Below are positions 25,998 through 35,954 of a DNA stretch of 39,432 nt, in pieces. Position 1 is the first letter of the stretch; each line of letters starts with the position of its first letter. Position numbers and translations under genes: made by a program. Source of the DNA: Streptomyces alboflavus (GTDB lineage: Bacteria; Actinomycetota; Actinomycetes; Streptomycetales; Streptomycetaceae); NCBI RefSeq assembly GCF_000716675.1, contig NZ_JNXT01000070.1, positions 1-39,432 of the forward strand, written 5' to 3'. The notes beneath the pieces are model-generated. The model was not told where the DNA came from. It did no database searches and saw only the letters and a program-made list of their open reading frames with translations.

Positions 25998-27527
25998 GTG
26001 AGCACCACGGCCTCCGCGACGGCCACCACCAGCGGCCGGCCCGGCCACGTGGCCACGACCGGAACCGGCGCCGGACTCGGCTTCTGCCGCGTCACCATCG
26101 TCGCGCCCGACAGCCGGATCGACGTGGCGCTGCCCGACGACATCCCGGTCGCCGACATCTACCCGGAGGTCCTGCGCCTCGCCCGGCAGAGCCCGGCCGA
26201 AGGCGCCCCCGTGGGCTACCACCTCGTCCGCAGGGACGGCGCCGTCCTGGACGGCGCCCGCTCCTTCGCGGCCCAGCGCATCCTCGACGGCGAGCTGCTG
26301 ACCCTGCGCCCCTTCGCGGCATCGCTGCCGCCGGCCGTCTACGACGACGTGTCCGACGCCGTCGCCTCCGCCGTGACGAGCGACCGCACCCTGTGGAACG
26401 GCGACCTCACGCGCGCCGCGGGCCTGATCGGCGGCGCCGTCCTGCCGCTCCTGCTGGCCTTCGTGACCTGGACCGCCGAGCCCCGCCACGACATGCACAG
26501 CTTCCCCGGCGTCCTCGCCGCGGTCGCGGGCGTGCTGCTGCTCACCTTCGCCTGCGTGCGGGCCCGGGTGTACGACGACCGGGCCGCCGCCGTCGCGCTC
26601 GGCCTCGGTGCGCTGCCGAACCTGGCGGTGGCGGGCTCCGGACTGCTGCCCCTCACCGACGGTGACGGCATCGGCAGGCTCCAGTTCCTGCTGGCCTGCG
26701 CGGTCGTGCTCGTCGCGGCGGTGGTCCTGACGCTGGTTTCGCCGCGCGGGGACGGGCCGTTCGTGGCGTTCGTCTGCGCGTCCGCGATCGGCCTGTTCAC
26801 GGTGTTCGCGGCGACCGTCTGGCGCATGGAGGCCGTGGAGACCGCCGCGCTGTGCGCCCCGCTTGCGGTGGGGGCCCTCGCCTTCCTGCCGGGCCTCGCC
26901 ATGCGGTTCGCCCGCCTCCCCATCGGCTTCGCGTCGCCGCACGCCGCGCGCCCCACGTACGGCGCCGACCTCGACCCCGACGCCGACCGCGCCCCCCAGG
27001 ACCCCGTCGACGCCGACCGCATCGCCGCCCAGGCCCGCCGCGGCCACGAACTGCTCATCGGCCTCGTCGGCGGCTGCGCCCTGGTCTCCGTGGGCGCGGC
27101 GGCCGTCCTCGGCTTCTCGGACGACGGCTGGGGACAGCTCCTGGCCCTGGCCACGGGCGTCGCGATGCTGATGCGCGCCCAGCTCTTCCGCTACACGGCC
27201 CAGGTCGCCGCCACCCTCGCCGCGGGCCTGGCCTGCCTGGTCCTGCTCGGCGTCGGCCTCTGCCTCAACCCCTCGGACAGCCTGATGCGCGACGCCCTGA
27301 ACGGCGACACCGCCGCGCTCGACCTGCGCACCATCTGGCTGGTCGCCGCCATCGCGGCCGCCGCCGTCCTGTGCACCGCCGTCGGCCTGATCACCTCCCG
27401 CAGCGGCGTGACCCCCTTCTGGGGCCGCTTCCTGGAGATCGCGGAGGTCTTCGTCCTCCTGACACTCGTACCCCTGACACTCGCGGTCTTCGACGTGTAC
27501 GCCTCCGCACGCGCGCTGACCAGCTGA
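25998..27527 (+). CDS. eccD: Type VII secretion integral membrane protein EccD
   Basis: 509 residues from GTG 25998 with GAGGGGGA about seven bases upstream. Residues 28-106 form the ubiquitin-like (YukD-type) cytosolic domain ('FCRVTIVAPDSRIDVALPDD', ending 'DGELLTLRP'). From about residue 140 the chain is a series of roughly eleven hydrophobic helices (first 'RAAGLIGGAVLPLLLAFVTW'), interrupted by a charged cytosolic loop near 'DLDPDADRAPQDPVDADR'. EccD is the main membrane-spanning subunit of the ESX translocon. It lies 45 bases before the beta-propeller gene on the same strand. Confidence 0.95.
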   Translation: MSTTASATATTSGRPGHVATTGTGAGLGFCRVTIVAPDSRIDVALPDDIPVADIYPEVLRLARQSPAEGAPVGYHLVRRDGAVLDGARSFAAQRILDGELLTLRPFAASLPPAVYDDVSDAVASAVTSDRTLWNGDLTRAAGLIGGAVLPLLLAFVTWTAEPRHDMHSFPGVLAAVAGVLLLTFACVRARVYDDRAAAVALGLGALPNLAVAGSGLLPLTDGDGIGRLQFLLACAVVLVAAVVLTLVSPRGDGPFVAFVCASAIGLFTVFAATVWRMEAVETAALCAPLAVGALAFLPGLAMRFARLPIGFASPHAARPTYGADLDPDADRAPQDPVDADRIAAQARRGHELLIGLVGGCALVSVGAAAVLGFSDDGWGQLLALATGVAMLMRAQLFRYTAQVAATLAAGLACLVLLGVGLCLNPSDSLMRDALNGDTAALDLRTIWLVAAIAAAAVLCTAVGLITSRSGVTPFWGRFLEIAEVFVLLTLVPLTLAVFDVYASARALTS

Positions 27528-27572
27528 CGCGGGCGCCGAACGACCACTCCCTCCCGGAAAGGCACTGCCAGC

Positions 27573-29078
27573 GTGAGCTTCGGCCCGCCCCCTTCAGAGT
27601 TCACCGAGTCCGCGCGGGTCGCGGACAGTGCGCGCAGGCAGCGGCGGATGAAGGCGCTGGCCGGCCTCGCGGCCTTCTTGGCCATCGTCCTGTGCACGGG
27701 CGGCTGGATGCTGTGGGCCGGAGCCGACGAAGAGAAGGAACAGCCGAAGCGCCCGACGGTCGCTCGCCAGGCGCCGGACGGCATTCGGGACACCGTCGAG
27801 AGAACCCCTCGGTCCGTGCAAGGTCGCCAGGACGTCGAGTACCTGGAGGAGGATCTGAAGAAGGACTTTGGACAGGAAACGGTGCGTGCGCCCGGTGCCT
27901 GGGCCACGGACAAGGCGTTCGTGAAAGCCGTGGGGCCCAGGCTGAAGGGCTTCAAGCTCGGCAACTCCGGCAAGGAGTGGTCGATCCGCCTGGGCGGCCC
28001 TATCTGCGACACCACACGTCACGTCACTGTCGACGGCCGTACCGCCGTGCTCTACCAGGAACGGAAGCGCCAGTCCAAAGGAGAGGGACAGTCCAGGCGC
28101 AAGGGCTCCAGCAGAAAGATCGATCCGTACGTGTGCGGTCGACTGGCCTTCGTCGACCTGAACACCGGAAAGAAGCTATGGCAGGTGAAGCTGCCGGACG
28201 CCAAGGACGCCTTCGCACCGAACACGAACGTGACCATGACCCGAGGAACCGTCACCGTGGCATGGGGACGGGGCTCCGTCGCGTACGACATGCACCGAGG
28301 CGAGCGGCTCTGGAAGAACACGGGGGCCAAGAATTGCCAGGACGTCGGCTTCGCGGGCGGACGTGCCCTGCTCGCCCTGGTGATGTGCGGGGATCCCAGC
28401 GCTCCGACCTACCGCGTGGAGTCCGTGGACCCACGGTCGGGCAAACCGACCTGGACGTACCAGGTCGCACGCGGGGTCAAGGGCGTGTACCTCGTGTCGT
28501 CGCGGCCGGCAGTGCTCGCCGTGGCCGCCGGTGACATCGTTCCGACCAAGCTGATCGTTCTCGACGGCAAAGGCGAGCACCGGAGCACCATCGATCTGCC
28601 GGAGAAGCGCTACTTCGATGATTGCAGCCAGTTCATCGACAACGTGGACAAAGTAGAGACGTGCGACTCCATCGTGGTCGGCCGGGACCAGTTGTTCATG
28701 GCGACGAAGGACACGCTGGACGGCAACTGGATCGTGTCGTTCGACCTGGCGACGGGGCGGACCGTCAGGAAGTTCGATCCACGGGACACCGGTGTGATCT
28801 ACCCGGTGCGCATGAGCGGCAACAAGCTGCTGGCGTTCCGGCCCGGACGCCTCTGGGCCGACACGGCTGCTGTCGTCAGCCTGGATCCCCGGACGGGCAA
28901 GGAGACCCCGTTCCTCATTTTCAGCGTGCCTGCCATCCCTCAGCTGAAAGCACCAGAGCGAACCGACATCATCGTCGAGAGCGGCCGCGTCTACCTTGCT
29001 CCTCGAGAGCTCAGCCCGAGGCTGAGCGGAGAATGGAAAGGGATCGCCTACGGCGCACTCGGCGTAGAGCCCTCGTGA
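27573..29078 (+). CDS. Membrane-anchored PQQ-like beta-propeller protein
   Basis: 501 residues from a GTG with GGAAAGG ten bases upstream. A short cytosolic N-terminus is followed by one transmembrane helix (about 28-49) and a Lys/Glu/Pro-rich linker. The extracytoplasmic body shows repeated blade motifs of the PQQ/quinoprotein propeller type: 'DLNTGKKLWQVKLPD', 'DMHRGERLWKNTG', 'DPRSGKPTWTYQV', 'DLATGRTVRKFD', 'DPRTGKETPF'. Paired Cys (PICDTT/PYVCGR, KNCQDV/MCGDP, DDCSQF/ETCDS) suggest disulphides. No PQQ-dependent dehydrogenase active site is seen. Co-directional with eccD, it may be a scaffold on the outer face of the ESX complex; this is inferred from position. Confidence 0.85.
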   Translation: MSFGPPPSEFTESARVADSARRQRRMKALAGLAAFLAIVLCTGGWMLWAGADEEKEQPKRPTVARQAPDGIRDTVERTPRSVQGRQDVEYLEEDLKKDFGQETVRAPGAWATDKAFVKAVGPRLKGFKLGNSGKEWSIRLGGPICDTTRHVTVDGRTAVLYQERKRQSKGEGQSRRKGSSRKIDPYVCGRLAFVDLNTGKKLWQVKLPDAKDAFAPNTNVTMTRGTVTVAWGRGSVAYDMHRGERLWKNTGAKNCQDVGFAGGRALLALVMCGDPSAPTYRVESVDPRSGKPTWTYQVARGVKGVYLVSSRPAVLAVAAGDIVPTKLIVLDGKGEHRSTIDLPEKRYFDDCSQFIDNVDKVETCDSIVVGRDQLFMATKDTLDGNWIVSFDLATGRTVRKFDPRDTGVIYPVRMSGNKLLAFRPGRLWADTAAVVSLDPRTGKETPFLIFSVPAIPQLKAPERTDIIVESGRVYLAPRELSPRLSGEWKGIAYGALGVEPS

Positions 29079-29107
29079 CAGCAGAGGTCACGTCATGGCC
29101 ATGGCAA

Positions 29108-29358
29108 TAGACTTCATCGCCCGCCGCCAGGGCTACCTGTCCACCCTGGTACTCTGTGTAACGCCCGCATGTCTGCGCACGCCCCCGGCCCTCCGGCCAG
29201 AGGCCCGCGCTCAGCGGACCCGCCTCCCAAGGCGACCCACCTCCCCGAGGTGAACCCCACCCTCCAAGGTGGACCCAGCCTTCAGAGTTCCGAAAGCTCC
29301 CCTGAGACGAAGACCAGGGGCACTCGAAGGCGAAACGAAGACATCACAAGGAGTACGC
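29108..29358 (+). promoter_or_regulatory. rpsO promoter/leader region with three tandem hairpins
   Basis: A TGG-TACTCT element (-10 at 29150-29155, extended) is a possible promoter for rpsO, with TAGACT at 29108-29113 as an alternative. Neither has a good -35. In the leader three small perfect hairpins follow each other: CGCCT/AGGCG (29221-29234), CACCTC/GAGGTG (29238-29252) and CCACC/GGTGG (29257-29272). AAGGAG lies before the GTG. S15 commonly represses its own mRNA through leader structure, and distinct S15 leaders are known in several phyla, so this is a candidate autoregulatory region. Confidence 0.4.
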
Positions 29359-29646
29359 GTGTCGCTCGACGCCGCAACGAAGAAGCAGATCATGACCGAG
29401 TTCGGCCAGAAGGAGGGCGACACCGGCTCCCCCGAGGTCCAGGTCGCGCTGCTCTCCCGCCGCATCTCGGACCTGACCGAGCACCTGAAGACGCACAAGC
29501 ACGACCACCACTCCCGTCGTGGTCTGCTGATCCTCGTCGGCCAGCGCCGCCGTCTGCTGCAGTACCTGGCCAAGAAGGACATCCAGCGCTTCCGTGCCCT
29601 GGTTGACCGGCTCGGCATCCGCCGCGGTGCGGCGGGCGCCAAGTAA
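29359..29646 (+). CDS. rpsO: 30S ribosomal protein S15
   Basis: 95 residues from GTG 29359 with AAGGAG five bases upstream. The family signature is complete: '[38 protein letters not shown]' in part, '[12 protein letters not shown]' and 'LGIRRG'. S15 binds 16S rRNA helices 20-22 early in assembly of the small-subunit platform. The gene precedes pnp, the widely conserved rpsO-pnp arrangement, with a processing/termination hairpin between them. The length (about 89 in many bacteria) is normal for actinobacteria. Confidence 0.98.
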   Translation: MSLDAATKKQIMTEFGQKEGDTGSPEVQVALLSRRISDLTEHLKTHKHDHHSRRGLLILVGQRRRLLQYLAKKDIQRFRALVDRLGIRRGAAGAK

Positions 29647-29655
29647 GACGCCGTG

Positions 29656-29701
29656 AAGGGAGCGGTTCCCACTCGAAGCACTCGAAGGGGGCCGCTCCCT
29701 T
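29656..29701 (+). terminator. rpsO-pnp intergenic stem-loop (attenuator/RNase III-type hairpin)
   Basis: AAGGGAGCGG (29656-29665) pairs perfectly with CCGCTCCCTT (29692-29701), with further CCC/GGG pairing inside the 26-base loop. In studied Streptomyces an intergenic hairpin at this place partly terminates rpsO transcripts and is cut by RNase III in read-through transcripts. Here it lies ten bases after the rpsO stop. Confidence 0.85.
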
Positions 29702-29733
29702 TGCTGTACGTGCGCGATGTCACCGCCCGTTTG

Positions 29734-30022
29734 TAGTCTGGTGACGTCCGGCACAGTACGGACGCCGGGCACGGGCCCGGACGGGACGCATCCGCCAGGA
29801 GCGCCCGGCAGGACAAATCCATAGGAGAGGCGCACCCAGCCGCCGCCGGTCCTCGGTAGTGGCCCCCGGGATACGCAAGAGAACGAACCCCGGGTGCTTC
29901 GATCGAAGACCGGCCCGCACCCACGGCGCGCTCCTCCCTCCCACCGCACGGCCACACGGGCCCGCGGTGGACCTCCCCGGCCATACGGGCGGGGGAACTC
30001 CCGGACCACACGGGTCCGGGAG
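29734..30022 (+). promoter_or_regulatory. pnp promoter and hairpin-rich leader
   Basis: No gene occupies 29647-30049. TAGTCT at 29734-29739 is a possible pnp -10 (weak -35). Farther on, three hairpins share a loop core CC-A(C/T)ACG-GG: one inside CCACCGC...GCGGTGG (29941-29970, loop ACACG at 29954-29958), one with loop ATACG at 29983-29987, and a perfect 10-bp stem CTCCCGGACC/GGTCCGGGAG (29998-30022, loop ACACG). The last ends 15 bases before the AGGAG of pnp, where structure could affect initiation or PNPase autoregulation. Confidence 0.45.
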
Positions 30023-30049
30023 CGAAGACGAAAAGTAGGAGAACCGCTA

Positions 30050-32275
30050 GTGGAGAACGAGACCCACTACGCCGAGGCCGTCATCGACAACGGCACCTTC
30101 GGCACCCGCACCATCCGCTTCGAGACGGGCCGCCTCGCCAAGCAGGCCGCCGGCTCCGCCGTGGCGTACCTGGACGACGACACCATGGTGCTGTCGGCCA
30201 CCACCGCCTCCAAGAAGCCCAAGGACCAGCTCGACTTCTTCCCCCTCACGGTGGACGTCGAGGAGCGGCAGTACGCCGCCGGCAAGATCCCCGGCTCCTT
30301 CTTCCGCCGCGAGGGCCGCCCCTCCGAGGACGCGGTCCTGACCTGCCGCCTGATCGACCGCCCGCTGCGTCCTTCCTTCAAGAAGGGCCTGCGCAACGAG
30401 ATCCAGATCGTCGAGACGATCATGGCGCTCAACCCCGACCACCTGTACGACGTGGTCGCGATCAACGCCGCCTCCTGCTCCACGCAGCTGGCCGGCCTGC
30501 CCTTCTCGGGCCCGATCGGCGGCACGCGTGTCGCCCTGATCAAGGGCCAGTGGGTCGCCTTCCCGACGCACACCGAGCTCGAGGACGCCGTCTTCGACAT
30601 GGTCGTCGCCGGTCGCGTCCTCGAGGACGGCGACGTCGCGATCATGATGGTCGAGGCCGAGGCCACCGAGAAGACCATCCAGCTGGTGAAGGACGGCGCC
30701 GAGGCCCCGACCGAAGAGGTCGTCGCCGCCGGTCTGGAAGCCGCGAAGCCCTTCATCAAGGTCCTCTGCAAGGCCCAGTCGGACCTCGCCGCCAAGGCCG
30801 CCAAGCCCACCGGCGACTTCCCGGTCTTCCTGGACTACCAGGACGACGTGCTCGAGGCCCTGACCGCCGCGGTCAAGACCGAGCTCGCCCAGGCGCTCAC
30901 CATCGCCGGCAAGCAGGAGCGCGAGGCCGAGCTGGACCGCGTCAAGGAGATCGCCGGCGAGAAGCTGCTCCCGCAGTTCGAGGGCCGCGAGAAGGAGATC
31001 TCCGGTGCCTACCGCGCGCTGACCAAGAAGCTGGTCCGCGAGCGCATCATCAAGGACAAGGTCCGCATCGACGGCCGCGGCGTCACGGACATCCGTACGC
31101 TCGCCGCCGAGGTCGAGGCCATCCCGCGCGTGCACGGCTCGGCGCTGTTCGAGCGTGGCGAGACCCAGATCCTGGGCGTCACCACCCTCAACATGCTCCG
31201 TATGGAGCAGCAGCTGGACACCCTCTCCCCGGTGACCCGCAAGCGCTACATGCACAACTACAACTTCCCGCCGTACTCCGTCGGCGAGACCGGCCGCGTC
31301 GGCTCCCCGAAGCGCCGCGAGATCGGCCACGGCGCGCTCGCCGAGCGCGCCATCGTGCCGGTCCTGCCGACGCGCGAGGAGTTCCCCTACGCGATCCGCC
31401 AGGTGTCCGAGGCCCTCGGCTCCAACGGCTCGACGTCCATGGGCTCGGTCTGCGCCTCCACCATGTCGCTGCTGAACGCCGGTGTGCCCCTGAAGGCCGC
31501 CGTCGCCGGTATCGCCATGGGCCTGATCTCCCAGGAGATCGACGGCGACACGCACTACGTCGCCCTCACCGACATCCTCGGTGCGGAGGACGCCTTCGGC
31601 GACATGGACTTCAAGGTCGCCGGCACCAAGGAGTTCGTGACCGCCCTCCAGCTCGACACCAAGCTGGACGGCATCCCGGCCTCCGTCCTGGCCGCCGCCC
31701 TGAAGCAGGCCCGCGACGCCCGCCTGCACATCCTCGACGTGATGATGGAAGCGATCGACGTTCCGGACGAGATGTCCCCGAACGCCCCGCGGATCATCAC
31801 CGTCAAGATCCCGGTGGACAAGATCGGTGAGGTCATCGGCCCGAAGGGCAAGATGATCAACCAGATCCAGGAGGACACCGGCGCCGACATCACGATCGAG
31901 GACGACGGCACCATCTACATCGGTGCCGCCGACGGCCCGGCCGCCGAGGCCGCCCGCGCCACGATCAACGGCATCGCCAACCCGACCATGCCGGAGGTCG
32001 GCGAGCGCTACCTGGGCACGGTCGTGAAGACGACCACCTTCGGTGCGTTCGTCTCGCTGCTCCCGGGCAAGGACGGTCTGCTGCACATCTCGCAGATCCG
32101 CAAGCTCGCCGGCGGCAAGCGCGTGGAGAACGTCGAGGACGTCCTCGGCGTGGGCCAGAAGGTCCAGGTCGAGATCGCCGAGATCGACTCCCGCGGCAAG
32201 CTCTCCCTCATCCCCGTCATCGAGGGCGAAGAGGGCGACGAGGCCTCCGACAAGAAGGACGACACCGACAAGTGA
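30050..32275 (+). CDS. pnp: Polyribonucleotide nucleotidyltransferase (PNPase)
   Basis: 741 residues from GTG 30050 with AGGAG eight bases upstream. It has two RNase PH-like domains (the N-terminal from about residue 10, the catalytic C-terminal from '[21 protein letters not shown]') joined by a helical linker, then KH (from about 583, G597-P-K-G600 loop) and S1 (about 652-725, [18 protein letters not shown]). The C-terminus is acidic. The enzyme degrades RNA phosphorolytically 3' to 5' and in Streptomyces also adds poly(A)-like tails; older literature knows it as guanosine pentaphosphate synthetase I. Its stop overlaps the next start (GTGA), coupling it to the M16 peptidase. Confidence 0.98.
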   Translation: MENETHYAEAVIDNGTFGTRTIRFETGRLAKQAAGSAVAYLDDDTMVLSATTASKKPKDQLDFFPLTVDVEERQYAAGKIPGSFFRREGRPSEDAVLTCRLIDRPLRPSFKKGLRNEIQIVETIMALNPDHLYDVVAINAASCSTQLAGLPFSGPIGGTRVALIKGQWVAFPTHTELEDAVFDMVVAGRVLEDGDVAIMMVEAEATEKTIQLVKDGAEAPTEEVVAAGLEAAKPFIKVLCKAQSDLAAKAAKPTGDFPVFLDYQDDVLEALTAAVKTELAQALTIAGKQEREAELDRVKEIAGEKLLPQFEGREKEISGAYRALTKKLVRERIIKDKVRIDGRGVTDIRTLAAEVEAIPRVHGSALFERGETQILGVTTLNMLRMEQQLDTLSPVTRKRYMHNYNFPPYSVGETGRVGSPKRREIGHGALAERAIVPVLPTREEFPYAIRQVSEALGSNGSTSMGSVCASTMSLLNAGVPLKAAVAGIAMGLISQEIDGDTHYVALTDILGAEDAFGDMDFKVAGTKEFVTALQLDTKLDGIPASVLAAALKQARDARLHILDVMMEAIDVPDEMSPNAPRIITVKIPVDKIGEVIGPKGKMINQIQEDTGADITIEDDGTIYIGAADGPAAEAARATINGIANPTMPEVGERYLGTVVKTTTFGAFVSLLPGKDGLLHISQIRKLAGGKRVENVEDVLGVGQKVQVEIAEIDSRGKLSLIPVIEGEEGDEASDKKDDTDK

Positions 32276-33651
32276 CGTCGCGTAGCACCACGACGACGGC
32301 CCGCACCTCCTCGGAGGGGCGGGCCGTCGCCCGTACCCAAACCCTGATCAAGGGCGCGAACGGCATCGGCACGGTCCGCAAGACCACCCTCCCGGGCGGT
32401 CTGCGCATCGTCACCGAGACCCTGCCGTCCGTCCGCTCCGCCACCTTCGGCATCTGGGCCCACGTCGGGTCACGGGACGAGACGCCGTCCCTGAACGGCG
32501 CCACGCACTACCTGGAGCACCTGCTCTTCAAGGGCACCAGGCAGCGCAGCGCCCTGGACATCTCCTCGGCGATCGACGCGGTCGGCGGCGAGATGAACGC
32601 GTTCACGGCCAAGGAGTACACGTGCTACTACGCACGCGTGCTCGACACGGACCTGCCGCTGGCCATCGACGTCGTCTGCGACATGCTGACCGGCTCGCTC
32701 ATCGAGCAGGAGGACGTCGACGCCGAGCGCGGCGTCATCCTCGAAGAGATCGCCATGACCGAGGACGACCCGGGCGACTGCGTGCACGACCTGTTCGCGC
32801 ACACGATGCTCGGCGACACCCCCCTCGGCCGCCCGGTCCTCGGCACCGTCGACACGATCAACGCCCTGACGGCCGACCGCATCCGCCGCTTCTACAAGAA
32901 GCACTACGACCCGACACACCTGGTCGTCGCGGCCGCGGGCAACGTCGACCACCAGAAGGTCGTCCGCCAGGTCCGCGCCGCCTTCGAGAAGGCCGGCGCG
33001 CTGCACCGCACGGACGCCACCCCTCTCGCGCCGCGCGACGGCTCCCGCCGCCTGACCACGTCAGGACGCGTCGAGCTGATCGACCGCAAGACGGAGCAGG
33101 CCCACGTCATCCTCGGCATGCCGGGCCTCGCCCGCACCGACGACCGCCGCTGGGCCCTCGGCGTCCTGAACACGGCGCTCGGCGGCGGCATGTCGTCCCG
33201 CCTGTTCCAGGAGGTCCGCGAGAAGCGCGGCCTGGCCTACAGCGTGTACTCGTACACCTCGGGCTTCGCCGACACCGGCCTCTTCGGTGTGTACGCGGGC
33301 TGCCGCCCCAGCCAGGTGCACGACGTCCTGAAGATCTGCCGCGACGAGCTGGACCAGGTCGCGCAGCACGGCCTCACGGACGACGAGATCGCCCGTGCCA
33401 TCGGCCAGCTCGCGGGCTCCACCGTCCTCGGCCTGGAGGACACCGGTGCGCTGATGAACCGTATCGGCAAGAGCGAGCTGTGCTGGGGCGAGCAGATGTC
33501 GGTGGACGACATGCTCGCGAAGATCACCGCCGTCACCCCTGACGAGGTGCGCGAGGTGGCCAGGGACGTCCTGGGCCGGCGCCCCTCGCTGTCGGCGATA
33601 GGCCCGCTCCGGGGCAAGCAGGCGGAGCGCCTGCACGAAGCGGTCGCGTAG
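32272..33651 (+). CDS. M16 family zinc peptidase (insulinase/processing-peptidase type)
   Basis: 459 residues; the GTG at 32272 overlaps the pnp stop by four bases. The inverted zinc motif H79-Y-L-E82-H83 is present, with Glu159 at the expected distance ([10 protein letters not shown]) as third ligand. The second M16 half has '[27 protein letters not shown]', which carries the substrate-binding Arg-Tyr motif. There is no signal peptide, so it is cytosolic. Homologues follow pnp in most actinobacteria. The exact substrates are unknown; an oligopeptidase role is a family-level guess. A GC-rich hairpin follows. Confidence 0.95.
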   Translation: MTSRSTTTTARTSSEGRAVARTQTLIKGANGIGTVRKTTLPGGLRIVTETLPSVRSATFGIWAHVGSRDETPSLNGATHYLEHLLFKGTRQRSALDISSAIDAVGGEMNAFTAKEYTCYYARVLDTDLPLAIDVVCDMLTGSLIEQEDVDAERGVILEEIAMTEDDPGDCVHDLFAHTMLGDTPLGRPVLGTVDTINALTADRIRRFYKKHYDPTHLVVAAAGNVDHQKVVRQVRAAFEKAGALHRTDATPLAPRDGSRRLTTSGRVELIDRKTEQAHVILGMPGLARTDDRRWALGVLNTALGGGMSSRLFQEVREKRGLAYSVYSYTSGFADTGLFGVYAGCRPSQVHDVLKICRDELDQVAQHGLTDDEIARAIGQLAGSTVLGLEDTGALMNRIGKSELCWGEQMSVDDMLAKITAVTPDEVREVARDVLGRRPSLSAIGPLRGKQAERLHEAVA

Positions 33652-33663
33652 GTTCGTGCGTGC

Positions 33664-33688
33664 GGGGCCGCGCGGTGCGCGCGGCCCC
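33664..33688 (+). terminator. GC-rich hairpin between the M16 peptidase gene and dapB
   Basis: A perfect 11-bp stem GGGGCCGCGCG/CGCGCGGCCCC with a GTG loop, 12 bases after the peptidase stop. Its stability suggests termination or a 3'-end block. dapB begins 48 bases later, so some read-through is likely. Confidence 0.7.
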
Positions 33689-33724
33689 GGTACGTACGTC
33701 CCGTACGTCTCGTCACTCCCGTAA

Positions 33725-34489
<765 letters not shown>

Positions 34490-34494
34490 CCGTC

Positions 34495-34947
34495 ATGCGA
34501 GCAAAGATCACCTACGCCGTCACGGCAGCCGTCCTGGTCGTCTACTTCGTCCTGGTCGGCAGCCGCGGCGTGCTCCTGATAAAGCACGGCACCGTCCTCA
34601 CCGTCACCTTCGGTGTCGCGGTGCTGATCCTGCCGGTCATCGGCGTCTGGTTCCTCTGGCAGAACACGCGGTTCGTGCAGCGCGCGAACCGTCTCGCCGC
34701 CGAGCTGGAGGCCGAAGGCGGGCTGCCCGTCGACGAGTTGAAACGGACGCCCAGCGGCCGCGTCGACCGTGACTCGGCCGACGAGGTCTTCGCCCGGCGC
34801 AAGGCCGAGACGGAGGACACCCCGGACGACTGGCGCTGCTGGTTCCGCCTCGCCGTGGCCTACCACGACGCCCGCGACACGCCTCGCGCGCGCAAGGCCA
34901 TGCAGCGGGCGATCGCCCTGCGCGAGGGCAGGCCGGTCAGCGCCTAG
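34495..34947 (+). CDS. Small membrane protein with TPR-like C-terminus
   Basis: 150 residues; ATG five bases after the dapB stop, without a clear Shine-Dalgarno, so translation may depend on dapB. Two transmembrane helices (about 5-25 and 34-56) precede a cytosolic part whose end ('DWRCWFRLAVAYHDARDTPRARKAMQRAI') looks like one tetratricopeptide-type helix pair. It is conserved after dapB in streptomycetes as far as I recall. Function unknown; the repeat suggests protein binding at the membrane. Confidence 0.85.
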   Translation: MRAKITYAVTAAVLVVYFVLVGSRGVLLIKHGTVLTVTFGVAVLILPVIGVWFLWQNTRFVQRANRLAAELEAEGGLPVDELKRTPSGRVDRDSADEVFARRKAETEDTPDDWRCWFRLAVAYHDARDTPRARKAMQRAIALREGRPVSA

Positions 34948-34980
34948 CGGTGGTCGGCGGGGCCGGAGGCCCGCAGGCGA

Positions 34981-35541
34981 CTAAGCCGTCCGCCGGTACT
35001 CGTCGGCCCACACCTCGACCGTGTCGGCGGCCCGGTCGAAGGCCGCGCGCCGCGCCAGGAAGTCCGCGTTCCGGTCGGTCAGGAGCAGCCGCCGCTCCCC
35101 GGCCGCCCGGTCATGTCGTACGAGCACGAGGGCCTGCCCCTGCACCGTGCGCGGCAGCCCCAGCCACCGCACCGGCTGCTGCGCCGTGCGCACCGACGCC
35201 ACCTGGGCCCACGGCACCGTCTGGGTGCTGAGGAAGCCCACGCGGCGCAGCCCCTGCGCGCTCACCCAGGTGCCCATGCGCAGCAGCCGCAGGGCGGCGG
35301 CGATGATGAGGACGGCCACGCCCACGCAGATCGCGGCGCCCGAAAGGGCACCGGCGGCGGCGATGATCACGGCGGCGACCAGGACGAACGAGGCGAGCAG
35401 CAGCAGCACGGCGGCGGCGCCCACGCGCCAGGGCCCCGGGCGGTACGGCCGGCGCCAGCGGTCGCGGTCGTCGAAGGGGAGCGCGGCGTCGTGCGCGGCC
35501 TCGTCGAAAGCGCGGTCCGCGGTCAGGAAAGGCAGGGGCAC
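34981..35541 (-). CDS. Membrane protein with PH-like domain
   Basis: 186 residues from GTG 35541 (GAGGATC upstream). The N-terminus is cytosolic and acidic, two transmembrane helices span about 39-64 and 67-88, and the remainder ('MGTWVSAQGLRRVGFLSTQTVPWAQVASVRTAQ' in part, to 'ADEYRRTA') has the beta-strand pattern of bacterial PH-like (DUF2581-type) domains, including the W-x-x-V 'PWAQVASV' strand. It converges with the preceding gene over 33 bases. Specific role not known. Confidence 0.8.
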   Translation of the reverse strand: MPLPFLTADRAFDEAAHDAALPFDDRDRWRRPYRPGPWRVGAAAVLLLLASFVLVAAVIIAAAGALSGAAICVGVAVLIIAAALRLLRMGTWVSAQGLRRVGFLSTQTVPWAQVASVRTAQQPVRWLGLPRTVQGQALVLVRHDRAAGERRLLLTDRNADFLARRAAFDRAADTVEVWADEYRRTA

Positions 35542-35621
35542 GGCTGATCCTCACTCAATCCACGCATGGGCTGTGCCCGGTGAGGTTATCGAGCCGTGCT
35601 CCCTGCTACCACCCTTGGGGG

Positions 35622-35639
35622 GCCAAGGGGGTACCTCCC
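35622..35639 (-). terminator. Small hairpin downstream of the 79-residue gene
   Basis: A perfect 7-bp stem CCCTTGG-GGGG-CCAAGGG between two minus-strand genes. It may end the upstream small gene's transcript; there is no T tract. Confidence 0.4.
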
Positions 35640-35714
35640 GCGCCACTCGGACGGCGGGGTGCGGGGTGTCTCCCGCTGCCGCTGGTCAGCGCTGGTCAGC
35701 GGCGGGCGGTGCGG

Positions 35715-35954
35715 TCAGCGCCCGTCCGAGGCCTCGGACTGCTGGGTCTTGGCGGGCGACTGGTCGGCCGACATCGCGGGCATGCCGAAGAGCACGGAAC
35801 CCACCAGACCGGCGACCACGGTGAGACCGATGAGCGTGCGGCCCACTATCTGACCGGCCGTGGCACGCTGGCGGGGCGGGGGAGTGACGTTGCTGCGGAA
35901 CTTGTCGGCTTCGGCGATGAAGGCGAAGGGTACGGGCTCTCGCCGACGGAACAT
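35715..35954 (-). CDS. Small single-pass membrane protein (79 aa)
   Basis: 79 residues from ATG 35954, with GAGGAG 11 bases upstream. A basic N-terminus (MFRRREPVPFAFIAEADKFRSN) is followed by one transmembrane helix (about 38-60) and a polar Ser/Gln-rich tail. Codon use is normal for the genome. No domain recognised; small proteins of this form near dapB/dapA are common in streptomycetes. Confidence 0.7.
   Translation of the reverse strand: MFRRREPVPFAFIAEADKFRSNVTPPPRQRATAGQIVGRTLIGLTVVAGLVGSVLFGMPAMSADQSPAKTQQSEASDGR

Noticed and set aside
30047..32086. Long minus-strand frame opposite pnp, and a similar one opposite rnj (37366-39234)
   Set aside because: Both are shadows of conserved enzymes and have no recognisable domain.
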